This document shows positions 1 through 6,439 of a DNA stretch of 10,282 nt, piece by piece (within the stretch, counting starts at the first letter, position 1; each line of letters starts with the position of its first letter). The translations under genes were made by a program, and so were the position numbers. The notes beneath the pieces were generated by a model, which worked only from the letters and a program-made list of their open reading frames with translations, was not told the origin of the DNA and made no database searches. Origin of the DNA: an uncultured Acidimicrobiia bacterium (GTDB taxonomy: Bacteria > Actinomycetota > Acidimicrobiia > Spongiisociales > JAENVV01); the NCBI GenBank assembly GCA_905480085.1, contig CAJQPD010000159.1, positions 1 to 10,282 on the forward strand, written 5' to 3'.

Positions 1-455
1 AGGTTGTGGTGGTGATCGATCCTCGTCAGATCGTTGGAGACGTCCAGGTCCCCGATGTGGCGGACGCGTACCGGCCCAAAGTCCTTGTCGTTGATGACAG
101 TCTCGGGGTTCGCCAACTCATTTCTGCCACCCTCGGAGCCAATGGGTTCGACACCACAGTGGCCTCAGATGCCGAGGAAGCGCTGAGGATTCTCGTAGAG
201 TCACAAATAGATGCTCTTGTCGTCGATTTTCAAATGCCCGGGCGTGACGGGATTGAATTGGTTCGCCAGGTCCGATCCGTCCGTCGTAGCCTCCCCATCG
301 TGATGGTTTCGGGGGTGGCGGCCGCGGTTGATCAGCGTCGCGCCTACGCCGAAGGAGTCGATGCGTATCTCGACAAGGCGGACTTCCGGCGGGGCGCTTT
401 GGCAACCACCCTCTGGGCATTGTGCGGTGTGGCGACCAAGGAGATGCGACAATGA
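1..455 (+). CDS. C-terminal end of a probable hybrid CheA histidine kinase (CheW-like tail plus receiver domain), 5' partial
   Basis: The frame is open to the left edge, so this is probably the end of a larger gene. GTG codons at 6, 9 and 12 could serve as starts, but no ribosome binding site is visible in the few bases before them. Numbering from the GTG at 6, residues 1-10 (MVVIDPRQIV) resemble the last strand of the CheW-like domain that ends the kinase part of CheA. A linker follows, then a receiver domain at about 24-140. It has the acidic pair D30/D31, phosphoacceptor D74 in VVDFQMPG, switch residue S102 and K124 in YLDKADF. The YLDKADF...L ending is typical of receivers fused to the C-terminus of CheA, as in ChpA/PixL-type proteins. 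The stop overlaps the next start (ATGA), so the two genes are probably translationally coupled. The receiver domain is clear; the CheA assignment is inference from about ten residues. The alternative is a free-standing single-domain response regulator of about 149 residues. Confidence 0.75.
   Translation, partial: VVVVIDPRQIVGDVQVPDVADAYRPKVLVVDDSLGVRQLISATLGANGFDTTVASDAEEALRILVESQIDALVVDFQMPGRDGIELVRQVRSVRRSLPIVMVSGVAAAVDQRRAYAEGVDAYLDKADFRRGALATTLWALCGVATKEMRQ
438..443 (+). promoter_or_regulatory. Shine-Dalgarno site fixing the REC-GAF start
   Basis: AAGGAG lies 8 bases before the ATG at 452, inside the end of the upstream gene. It selects this start over the in-frame one at 422 and, with the ATGA stop/start overlap, suggests coupled translation. 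Confidence 0.75.
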
Positions 456-1441
456 AGATCCTTGTCGCCGACGACTCTCCGGTGATACGTACTGCGGTTT
501 CCGTGGTTCTCAGCGCCGATGGGCACGAGATCGTGACTGCCGAGGACGGCATCAGCACGATTCAAGCGGTCTACCGCGAGATGCCCGACCTCATTGTTCT
601 CGATATCCAGATGCCGCGGATGACCGGGTATATGGCCTGTCGGCTTCTGAAGGAAGACTGGACGGTCGCCCACATTCCGGTCCTGATCTTGACGGCCCAC
701 GACTCGACCGAGGACCGGTACTGGGCGGTTAAATCAGGTGCTGACGGTTACCTGACCAAAGAGGCTCTTGGCGACGAACTGGCCGCAGCGGTCAAGTCGG
801 TTTCTGCAGCCCGCGCCTTGTCCGAGTTGAGCGGATCGAAACCAGCGGATCCGATTGACCTGGATCAAATGGATGTCCTTGAGCGGGTTACGTCGATGCT
901 CGACCGAAAGCTCTTTGAGATGACCGTCGTCAACGACATCGTCACGCTCTCGACCAGACCGCTGGACCTCAAGACGACTCTCACCGAGCTCATGTTCATC
1001 GTGCGACGGTTCGTTTCTTTCGACCTGGCAGCTCTGGCGCTGGTAGACGAGAAGGCGATATCGGTTCACGTCGATCGGGCCATCAACGGTGATGAGTTCG
1101 AAGCGTTTATCCATCGATCTGCCACGGAGCTGAACAATCGGGCCCACCTCGATTATGAACCTTCCGCGATGCAGGTTTGGCGGTCGGACTCCATAGAGAT
1201 GCTGGCCGTCGATAGCGACAAGCTCGTGTCTACCTTTACCGTCGAACTCAAAATGCGCGGAGATGTGTTGGGAGTGCTGCTGCTCGGAGCGACCACTCTC
1301 AATGCGTTCCCTCCCGGGGTGGCGAAGACATTGCGAGCTATCAGTTCGCCAATGGCCACGGTCATCGATTCGGCAGTACATCATGCCAAACTGATTGAGG
1401 AAGAGGCCCGGCACAGCTTGTCGAGTCTCTACGACACTTAG
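452..1441 (+). CDS. Response regulator with receiver and GAF-like domains (REC-GAF)
   Basis: This is a 329-residue cytoplasmic signalling protein. I chose the ATG at 452 because AAGGAG (438-443) sits 8 bases upstream and the protein then begins MKILVADDSP, the normal first strand of a receiver. An upstream in-frame start at 422 would add 10 unconvincing residues. The receiver covers about 1-120, with D7/D8, phosphoacceptor D51 in VLDIQMP, T81 and K103 in YLTKEA. A charged helical linker follows, then a GAF-like domain at about 160-325, with an LTELMFIVRRFVSFDLAAL segment and a late strand pair ending GVLLLGATT. No DNA-binding, GGDEF or kinase output domain is seen. The last residues (RHSLSSLYDT) look like the linker that often follows a GAF domain in larger kinases, so the protein may be shorter than its relatives. 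The frame closes with TAG and has another stop (TAA) two codons later. The gene is coupled to the CheA-like gene upstream and lies 52 bases before a histidine kinase. The GAF ligand is unknown. Confidence 0.85.
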   Translation: MKILVADDSPVIRTAVSVVLSADGHEIVTAEDGISTIQAVYREMPDLIVLDIQMPRMTGYMACRLLKEDWTVAHIPVLILTAHDSTEDRYWAVKSGADGYLTKEALGDELAAAVKSVSAARALSELSGSKPADPIDLDQMDVLERVTSMLDRKLFEMTVVNDIVTLSTRPLDLKTTLTELMFIVRRFVSFDLAALALVDEKAISVHVDRAINGDEFEAFIHRSATELNNRAHLDYEPSAMQVWRSDSIEMLAVDSDKLVSTFTVELKMRGDVLGVLLLGATTLNAFPPGVAKTLRAISSPMATVIDSAVHHAKLIEEEARHSLSSLYDT

Positions 1442-1481
1442 CAATAATTACCGGAAATGGCGCAGCCGGAAGGTTGCGAAC

Positions 1482-1486
1482 AAGGA
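1482..1486 (+). promoter_or_regulatory. Shine-Dalgarno site fixing the histidine kinase start
   Basis: AAGGA lies 7 bases before the ATG at 1494. It is the evidence for starting the kinase here rather than at the earlier in-frame codon at 1395, inside the REC-GAF gene. Confidence 0.6.
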
Positions 1487-1493
1487 TCAACGC

Positions 1494-2318
1494 ATGGAGC
1501 TTCAATCAGCGTTCTTCGCTGCCTTATCCATCCTCGTGGGGGGAATCGGGATAGTGGCTGTGATCCTCGCAAGACGCCGCGAGCGTGCGGCGGTCGAAGC
1601 AGCCGAGCGGGCCGCCCGGATGAAGAATGACTTCGTTTCCATGGTTAGTCACGAATTGCGAACTCCGCTCACTTCCATCTCCGGCTTTGGTTCGCTGTTG
1701 GCTGAGGGGTGGCGAGATCTCCAGCCCGAAGAGGTGGACGAATTTGTCAGAATTGTCGTATCGCAGGCCAAGCACCTCGAAGAACTGGTCGAAGACGTCC
1801 TTGTGATTCCGAGGCTCGAAGCCGGCCGGCTGCGTCTCGAACCTGAGCTCCTCGACGTCTCGCTTCTTGCCCATGAGCTGGCAACGCTCACCTTCCGGGA
1901 CTCTGACACTGAGGCGCAGACGACCATTCCTGGTGGGGCGATGGTATTTGCCGACCGGCGGCGGGTCGGGCAAGTCCTCCGGAATCTTCTTGAGAACGCC
2001 AGAAAGTATGGTGGGGATCAAGTCTTGATCGAGGGCGCCCACGTCGGCGAGCTCTTTATGGTCGTGATCTCCGACAATGGCCAGGGCGTGAAAGAGCAGG
2101 AGCAGGAACTGATCTTCCGGCACTTTGAACAGGTTTCCAAAGGCGACAGTCGAGCCAACCAGGGGATCGGTTTGGGTCTGCCAATTGCCCGTAATCTGGC
2201 GAGAGCCATGGGCGGTGATGTCTGGTACGAGGCCCGGTTCCCCGTTGGTGCCCGGTTCTGTTTCACTCTCCGGACTACCTCGGCCGACGACCGGGTTTCC
2301 GCTGTCGCCAGGGTGTAA
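1494..2318 (+). CDS. Membrane-anchored sensor histidine kinase (HisKA-HATPase_c)
   Basis: A 274-residue two-component histidine kinase. Residues about 5-25 form one hydrophobic transmembrane segment, followed by a basic and alanine-rich helix. The HisKA domain has H53 in the H-box (SHELRTPLT) as the likely phosphorylated histidine. The ATPase domain has N168 in the N-box (NLLENARKYG), the G1 box DNGQG at 194-198, an F-box-like region (IFRHFEQ) and the G2 box GIGLGLP at 224-230. There is almost no room for an extracellular sensor, so the signal is probably read in the membrane or through partners. The ATG at 1494 is chosen because AAGGA (1482-1486) lies 7 bases upstream and the protein then starts directly at the membrane segment. 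The open frame extends back to 1395, but that part overlaps the REC-GAF gene and has no recognisable domain. The kinase may phosphorylate the REC-GAF protein or the CheA-like receiver just upstream; this rests on position only. Confidence 0.88.
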   Translation: MELQSAFFAALSILVGGIGIVAVILARRRERAAVEAAERAARMKNDFVSMVSHELRTPLTSISGFGSLLAEGWRDLQPEEVDEFVRIVVSQAKHLEELVEDVLVIPRLEAGRLRLEPELLDVSLLAHELATLTFRDSDTEAQTTIPGGAMVFADRRRVGQVLRNLLENARKYGGDQVLIEGAHVGELFMVVISDNGQGVKEQEQELIFRHFEQVSKGDSRANQGIGLGLPIARNLARAMGGDVWYEARFPVGARFCFTLRTTSADDRVSAVARV

Positions 2319-2369
2319 ATCACCCGTATGTGATTCCTGTCGTCCGGAGCGATTACCATCGGCGGTCAC

Positions 2370-4577
2370 GTGTTGTTCTCTGACCTCTCTGATCCAGCCG
2401 AATCCGACCTTTTCGATGACCTCAATCCGGTCCAGCGCGAGGCAGTAGCTGCCGTCGACGGTCCGGTGCTTGTGATCGCCGGTGCCGGATCCGGTAAGAC
2501 CAGGGTTCTTACCTATCGCATTGCCCATCTGGTGCGCGATCTTGGTGTCGCACCGTCAGGAATTCTGGCAATCACGTTCACCAACAAAGCCGCCAACGAA
2601 ATGAAAGAGCGGGTCGGGGATCTGGTCGGCGGAGCCGTACGCGCCATGTGGGTATCGACCTTCCACTCGGCGTGTGTCCGAATTTTGCGAAGGGAAGCCC
2701 ACCGGTTCGGCTACCGATCGCAATTCTCGATCTACGATTCGGCAGATTCGCTTCGCCTCATCCAGATGTGTATCTCTGATCTCGATCTGGACTCGAAACG
2801 GTTTCCGGCTCGCAATATTCGGGCGGTGATATCGAACGCCAAGAACGAGCTGATCGACTACGAGACGTTCCAGTCGCAGGACTCGGGTTTCTATCACGAG
2901 ACGATATCGGATATCTATCGGCTGTATCAACAGCGCCTCCTGGAAGCCTCCGCCATGGATTTTGACGATTTGCTGATGCTTACCGTTGAGTTGTTTGGTG
3001 CGTTCCCTGACGTACTTGAGGAGTATCAGAAGCGCTTTTCGTACATCCTGGTGGACGAGTACCAGGACACGAACCTGGCCCAGTATCGGCTCGTCACCCA
3101 GTTGGCCGCCTATCACCGGAACATCTGTGTGGTTGGGGACGCCGATCAGAGTGTCTATCGGTTTCGGGGCGCAGATATGCGCAACATTCTCGACTTTGAG
3201 AATGACTACCCGGATGCCCGGGTGGTGGTTCTCGAGCAGAATTATCGCTCGACAGAGACGGTTCTCGATGCGGCCAACGCGGTGATTTCGAACAACCCCC
3301 AGCGCAAGCCAAAGCGCTTGTGGACCGACCGCGGCCTTGGCGAGAAGATCACCCTGTTCCAGGGGGATGACGAGCATGCAGAAAGCTCCTTCATCGCCGA
3401 CCAGATCTCCGGGTTTGAGAAGGAGGGAATCTCGCTCGACGACATGGCAATCTTCTATCGAACCAACGCCCAGTCACGGGTGATCGAGGATGTCTTCGTC
3501 CGCTATGGAATCCCGTACAACGTCGTCGGAGGCCTGAAGTTTTACGAGCGCCGGGAAGTCAAGGACGCGTTGGCCTATCTACGGGTCCTGGTGAACCCCG
3601 ACGACCAGGTGGCGGTCAAAAGGATCATCAATGTTCCCAAACGTTCGATCGGGAGTACCTCGGTTGGACACGTCGACCGCTACGCCCAAGCCAATGGGCT
3701 GAGTTTCTATGCGGCTCTTAGGCAAGTCGACAATGTGCCCCAATTGAATGCTCGAGCACTGGGGCGAATCAAGGACTTCTTGTTGCTCCTCGATGCCCTC
3801 ATCGCCAAGGCATCGATCGGAGGTCCCCGGGCCGCTCTCGACTCGGTGCTGGTTGATACCGGGTACCTGGACGAAGTCGAGGCCGAGCGGACGGTCGAAG
3901 CTCTCGGACGCGCCGAAAACCTGCGGGAGTTGCAGTCGGGCATTGAAGACTTCGTCTCCAGTATGGAAGGGTCCCTCGTCGATGAATTGGAGTGGGATGA
4001 TTTGGACGGTCTGGCCCAGCTTCAGTCCTATCTCGAAGCCGTGTCACTTGTTGCAGACGTCGACGACCTTGAGGACGGATCCGGGGCCGTTACCCTCATG
4101 ACATTGCACAACGCCAAGGGCCTCGAGTTCCCCGTCGTGTTCGTGGCAGGCATGGAGGACGGGGTGTTCCCTCATATCCGGAGCCTGGGAGATCCTGCTG
4201 AGCTCGAGGAGGAACGACGGCTGGCCTATGTGGGGATAACCCGGGCCATGGATCGACTGTTCTTGACCCATTCCGTCAGTCGGATGCTGTTCGGGCAAAC
4301 CAACTACAACCCACCGTCAAGGTTCCTCAAAGAGATCCCGGAACATCTGTACGAACGGGCCGAGCGCCGGATGCCTCGCAAGGCCGAGAAACCGCGCCAA
4401 ACCGTCGACGCCTCCGAAATATCGATAGGCGATCGGGTGCGCCACGACAAATGGGGTGCCGGATTGGTCATGGATATTCGCGGGGTGGGCGACCGGGCCG
4501 AAGCCGACGTGCGATTCGAGCGCGAAGGCGTAAAACGTCTATTGCTGGCCTGGGCCCCCATTCGCAAAGATGCTTGA
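2370..4577 (+). CDS. pcrA: ATP-dependent DNA helicase PcrA/UvrD (superfamily 1A)
   Basis: A 735-residue 3'-to-5' DNA helicase acting in nucleotide excision repair, mismatch or replication-fork processing and removal of protein roadblocks. All SF1A motifs are present in order: the Q-motif around LNPVQREA (Q22), Walker A AGAGSGKT at 37-44, motif Ia TFTNKAANEMKER at 69-81, Walker B DEYQD at 229-233, motif III GDADQSVYRFRGAD at 256-269, motif IV QNYRST at 290-295, motif V around 578-602 with the LHNAKGLEFP core, and motif VI RRLAYVGITRA at 616-626. The C-terminal 50 residues (GDRVRHDKWGAGLV onward) match the Tudor-like domain that binds RNA polymerase in PcrA/UvrD, so the gene is full length. The GTG at 2370 is the first usual start after an in-frame TGA at 2331. 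Only a weak GGCGG is nearby, and TTG at 2373 is an alternative. The gene lies 51 bases after the histidine kinase. PcrA and UvrD are not reliably separated by sequence; pcrA is the usual name in actinomycetes. Confidence 0.97.
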   Translation: MLFSDLSDPAESDLFDDLNPVQREAVAAVDGPVLVIAGAGSGKTRVLTYRIAHLVRDLGVAPSGILAITFTNKAANEMKERVGDLVGGAVRAMWVSTFHSACVRILRREAHRFGYRSQFSIYDSADSLRLIQMCISDLDLDSKRFPARNIRAVISNAKNELIDYETFQSQDSGFYHETISDIYRLYQQRLLEASAMDFDDLLMLTVELFGAFPDVLEEYQKRFSYILVDEYQDTNLAQYRLVTQLAAYHRNICVVGDADQSVYRFRGADMRNILDFENDYPDARVVVLEQNYRSTETVLDAANAVISNNPQRKPKRLWTDRGLGEKITLFQGDDEHAESSFIADQISGFEKEGISLDDMAIFYRTNAQSRVIEDVFVRYGIPYNVVGGLKFYERREVKDALAYLRVLVNPDDQVAVKRIINVPKRSIGSTSVGHVDRYAQANGLSFYAALRQVDNVPQLNARALGRIKDFLLLLDALIAKASIGGPRAALDSVLVDTGYLDEVEAERTVEALGRAENLRELQSGIEDFVSSMEGSLVDELEWDDLDGLAQLQSYLEAVSLVADVDDLEDGSGAVTLMTLHNAKGLEFPVVFVAGMEDGVFPHIRSLGDPAELEEERRLAYVGITRAMDRLFLTHSVSRMLFGQTNYNPPSRFLKEIPEHLYERAERRMPRKAEKPRQTVDASEISIGDRVRHDKWGAGLVMDIRGVGDRAEADVRFEREGVKRLLLAWAPIRKDA

Positions 4578-4617
4578 GGCAGGCTGGGAGCCTCAACCAG
4601 CTGAGGCCCTGCGGGCC
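4574..4617 (+). terminator. Overlapping inverted repeats after pcrA; possible weak terminator or attenuator-like element
   Basis: TTGAGGC (4574-4580, including the pcrA stop) pairs perfectly with GCCTCAA (4590-4596) around a 9-base loop. GGCCC (4605-4609) pairs with GGGCC (4613-4617) around TGC. The middle arm GCCTCA (4590-4595) can instead pair with TGAGGC (4602-4607) around a 6-base loop, which excludes both other hairpins. No T-run follows, so a classical intrinsic terminator is unlikely. GGGAGCCT occurs at 4586-4593 and again at 4618-4625. Function is unproven. Confidence 0.4.
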
Positions 4618-4644
4618 GGGAGCCTACGTCGCCGGTTCCCTCGG

Positions 4645-4650
4645 TAGACT
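4645..4650 (+). promoter_or_regulatory. Putative -10 element for a leaderless transcript of the B12-binding protein
   Basis: TAGACT fits TANNNT and ends 8 bases before the ATG at 4659. No Shine-Dalgarno sequence and no good -35 box are present. The hexamer covers the first base of an alternative TTG start at 4650, which argues against that start. This is inference from spacing and from similar sites before three other genes in the window. Confidence 0.45.
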
Positions 4651-4658
4651 TGCGCTCT

Positions 4659-5051
4659 ATGCCGCGCCGGATCCTCATTGCCAAACCCGGCCTCGACGGT
4701 CACGATCGAGGGGCCAAGGTCGTCGCCAGAGCCCTACGCGATGCCGGCTTCGAAGTGATCTATTCAGGACTGCATCGCACTCCCCAACAGATTGTGGCCA
4801 TGGCATTGGAAGAAGACGTCGATGCGATCGGCCTGTCGACGTTGTCGGGTGCTCACGCGACGTTGTTTCCAATGGTCATGGACGAACTACGTATGGCCGG
4901 GGTTGATGATGTCATCGTTTTCGGAGGTGGGATAGTCCCGCCCGCTGACATAGTGACCCTCATGGAATCGGGGCTGGCGAGGATTTTTACGCCAGGATCA
5001 CCCTTGAGCGAGATGGTCGAGTGGGTGAAAGCGACCGTTCCCGAGCGTTAG
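4659..5051 (+). CDS. Stand-alone cobalamin-binding domain protein (acyl-CoA mutase small-subunit type)
   Basis: A 130-residue protein made of a single B12-binding Rossmann-like domain, closely resembling the C-terminal domain of methylmalonyl-CoA mutase and the separate small subunit of isobutyryl-CoA mutase (IcmB). The base-off/His-on signature is present as LDGHDRG, with D13, H15 (expected lower cobalt ligand) and G18, followed by the SxL-type GLSTLSGAH and the FGGGIVPP glycine turn. Such subunits work only with a separate large subunit carrying the substrate-binding TIM barrel, and no such gene is in this window. The ATG at 4659 gives a start just before the first strand (MPRRILIAKPG). TTG at 4650 would add three residues but overlaps the putative -10 box. 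It follows pcrA by 81 bases. From memory, icmB-like genes occur near pcrA in some actinomycetes, so the location may be conserved. Substrate (methylmalonyl-, isobutyryl- or another acyl-CoA) cannot be told from this subunit. Confidence 0.9.
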   Translation: MPRRILIAKPGLDGHDRGAKVVARALRDAGFEVIYSGLHRTPQQIVAMALEEDVDAIGLSTLSGAHATLFPMVMDELRMAGVDDVIVFGGGIVPPADIVTLMESGLARIFTPGSPLSEMVEWVKATVPER

Positions 5052-5067
5052 CCGTTAGATCAGTCGT

Positions 5068-5087
5068 GTCGATTGTGAATCGACTTT
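5068..5087 (+). terminator. Hairpin with a short T-run, possible terminator of the B12-binding protein gene
   Basis: GTCGATT (5068-5074) and AATCGAC (5078-5084) form a perfect 7-bp stem with a GTG loop, followed by only three T residues. It lies 16 bases after the stop at 5051. The short T-run makes it a weak candidate. It directly abuts the -35 box proposed for rplY. Confidence 0.4.
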
Positions 5088-5114
5088 GCCGATCGGGTCG
5101 GATCTGGGCATAAT
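5086..5114 (+). promoter_or_regulatory. Probable housekeeping sigma promoter of rplY-pth
   Basis: TTGCCG (5086-5091) and CATAAT (5109-5114) are separated by 17 bases. They match TTGACA at 4 of 6 and TATAAT at 5 of 6 positions. A start near 5121 would leave a leader of about 30 bases carrying the AGGAG ribosome site. This is the best conventional promoter in the window. Confidence 0.6.
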
Positions 5115-5138
5115 GTCAGTTCCCCGCAACACCTCATC

Positions 5139-5143
5139 AGGAG
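5139..5143 (+). promoter_or_regulatory. Shine-Dalgarno site of rplY
   Basis: AGGAG lies 7 bases before the ATG at 5151. It is notable because several neighbouring genes have no such site, in keeping with a conventional leadered transcript here. Confidence 0.7.
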
Positions 5144-5150
5144 TCTGGTC

Positions 5151-5813
5151 ATGGAAGTAACGTTACGCGCCGAAGCCGGCCGCGAACAAGGCAGCCGAGC
5201 GTCCCGCCGTTTACGTCGGGCAGGCTCCGTTCCGGCCGTTCTGTACGGTCACGGCATCGAACCGCTTCCGATCTCGGTCAACCATCGTGAATTCGCCGCC
5301 ATCATCAAGGGAGATGGTGGAGAAAACGCCATCATTGCCCTTGATGTCGATGGCCACGGTACGTTCACAACGTTGGCCAGAGAGGTTGTCAAGAACCCGA
5401 CCAAGCCGTTCATCAATCACGTTGACTTTCTGCAGATCTCGCTTGATGAACTTGTCACGGCTGAGGTCGGACTCGAGTTCATCGGGGAACCGCTTGGCGT
5501 CAAAAACGATGGCGGGATCATCGAGACCATGCGGGTCACGCTCGAGATCGAGGCTCTCCCTACTGCTATCCCGAGTCACATCGACGTCGATATCAGCCAT
5601 CTCGAAATTCACGACCTGATCACCGTTGCCGACCTTCCTCAGATCGAGGGAGTCAGGTACCTTGACGACGAAGACACTCCGATCGTCACGGTGTCGCTGC
5701 CTGCCGCAGTGCTCGCCGAAGGTGATGCGGCTGAGGCTGGTGAAGAGGGCGAACCGACGGATGAGTCCGCCGAAGAAGATTCCGAGGAGAGCTCGGACGA
5801 AGGCGGCGAATAG
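5151..5813 (+). CDS. rplY: 50S ribosomal protein L25, CTC/TL5 type
   Basis: A 220-residue long-form L25 that binds 5S rRNA on the large ribosomal subunit. Residues about 5-93 form the L25 domain: the start EVTLRAEAGREQGSRASRRLRR, split here only for description, with RRAGSVPAVLYG at 22-33 and the late NHVDFLQI at 89-96, are typical. Residues about 98-186 are the second beta domain found in CTC (general stress protein) and TL5 forms, with EFIGEPLGVK at 109-118 and DLPQIEGV at 161-168. The last 30 residues are a disordered, strongly acidic Glu/Asp/Ser tail, a common feature of actinobacterial L25. The ATG is supported by AGGAG 7 bases upstream and by a good promoter. The gene is followed after 27 bases by pth, a pairing common in bacteria that links ribosome assembly with release of stalled peptidyl-tRNA. 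Confidence 0.96.
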   Translation: MEVTLRAEAGREQGSRASRRLRRAGSVPAVLYGHGIEPLPISVNHREFAAIIKGDGGENAIIALDVDGHGTFTTLAREVVKNPTKPFINHVDFLQISLDELVTAEVGLEFIGEPLGVKNDGGIIETMRVTLEIEALPTAIPSHIDVDISHLEIHDLITVADLPQIEGVRYLDDEDTPIVTVSLPAAVLAEGDAAEAGEEGEPTDESAEEDSEESSDEGGE

Positions 5814-5840
5814 CCCCGCTCCGGGTGGGCCGGGTCTGCG

Positions 5841-6428
5841 ATGAATGTGATCGTTGGCCTTCACAATCCTGAATCGCAGTACATCGGCACTCGCCACAAC
5901 GTAGGGGCCGAGGTCGTTGACGAGCTGGCGCGCCGTTGGGATCTTCCCTTCAAACGGGGCCCGTTGCGGGTTCGGTCCATGGTGGCCCGGGGTTCGGTGG
6001 CAAGCGAACCGGTGATTCTGGTTCTTCCCAACGCCAATATGAACCTGTCCGGTCAGCCAGTTGGCGCCGTTCTCAAATATTTCAAGGCATCGCTCGATGA
6101 CCTTCTCGTATGTCATGACGACATTGACCTGCCCTATGCAAAACTCCGGCTTGTCAAGAGCAGCGGAGCGGGCGGGCACAATGGTGTGAAGTCGGTGGCG
6201 TCGGCCGTCGGTAGCCAGGGGTTCTGGCGTTTGAAGCTCGGCGTCGGCAGACCACCGGGGCGAATGGATCCGGCCGCCTTTGTTCTCAAGCCATTCTCGA
6301 AGGCGGAGCGGCCTGAGATCGACCTGCTTGTGCGCGACGCCGCCGATGTGGTTGAGCGGTTTCTTACGGATCCGTCTAGCGCCGTTCAGATGGCCGGCGA
6401 GCGGCGTCCGCCAGACTCGGCCTTGTAG
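5841..6428 (+). CDS. pth: Peptidyl-tRNA hydrolase
   Basis: A 195-residue cytoplasmic enzyme that cleaves the ester bond of peptidyl-tRNA dropped from ribosomes, recycling tRNA. The catalytic residues line up with E. coli numbering almost exactly: N9 in GLHNPE, H19 in GTRHNVG, N68 in NMNLSGQ, D93 in CHDDIDLP and N114 in GGHNGVKS. The length is usual for the family. The first loop reads GLHNPE rather than the common GLGNPG, a mild variation that leaves the asparagine in place. The start has no clear ribosome site apart from a G-rich stretch (GGGTGGG, 5824-5830) and no TANNNT box. Together with the 27-base gap after rplY, this suggests transcription and perhaps translation from the rplY promoter. 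Its stop codon lies inside the putative -10 box of glpK. Confidence 0.96.
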   Translation: MNVIVGLHNPESQYIGTRHNVGAEVVDELARRWDLPFKRGPLRVRSMVARGSVASEPVILVLPNANMNLSGQPVGAVLKYFKASLDDLLVCHDDIDLPYAKLRLVKSSGAGGHNGVKSVASAVGSQGFWRLKLGVGRPPGRMDPAAFVLKPFSKAERPEIDLLVRDAADVVERFLTDPSSAVQMAGERRPPDSAL

Positions 6429-6431
6429 TCT
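6426..6431 (+). promoter_or_regulatory. Putative -10 element for a leaderless glpK transcript
   Basis: TAGTCT fits TANNNT and ends 8 bases before the glpK ATG at 6440. Its first three bases are the stop codon of pth. There is no Shine-Dalgarno sequence in the 11-base gap and no clear -35 box. This is inference from spacing. Confidence 0.42.
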
Positions 6432-6439
6432 CCCCAAGC

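Noticed and set aside
1395..1493. N-terminal extension of the histidine kinase back to 1395
   Set aside because: It overlaps the REC-GAF gene in another frame and gives a basic, domainless leader, while a Shine-Dalgarno site marks the ATG at 1494.
1524..2528. Minus-strand open frame of 334 codons opposite the histidine kinase and the start of pcrA
   Set aside because: The plus-strand kinase has every conserved box. The antisense product is low-complexity and matches no family I know.
4578..4658. Possible cobalamin riboswitch before the B12-binding gene
   Set aside because: The gap is only 81 bases, too short for a B12 riboswitch aptamer (about 200 bases), and I see no B12-box-like sequence.
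4650..4658. TTG at 4650 as the start of the B12-binding protein
   Set aside because: It lies on the last base of the proposed -10 hexamer and has no ribosome site. The ATG at 4659 gives the usual N-terminus.
5857..5874. GLHNPE in Pth in place of GLGNPG, as a sign of an inactive enzyme
   Set aside because: The catalytic asparagine, histidine, aspartate and second asparagine are all in register with E. coli, so the change is tolerable loop variation.
5211..6437. Long minus-strand open frame (408 codons) across rplY and pth
   Set aside because: It lies fully opposite two well-recognised genes, has no recognisable domain and starts in the glpK region. It is a shadow of high-GC codon bias.
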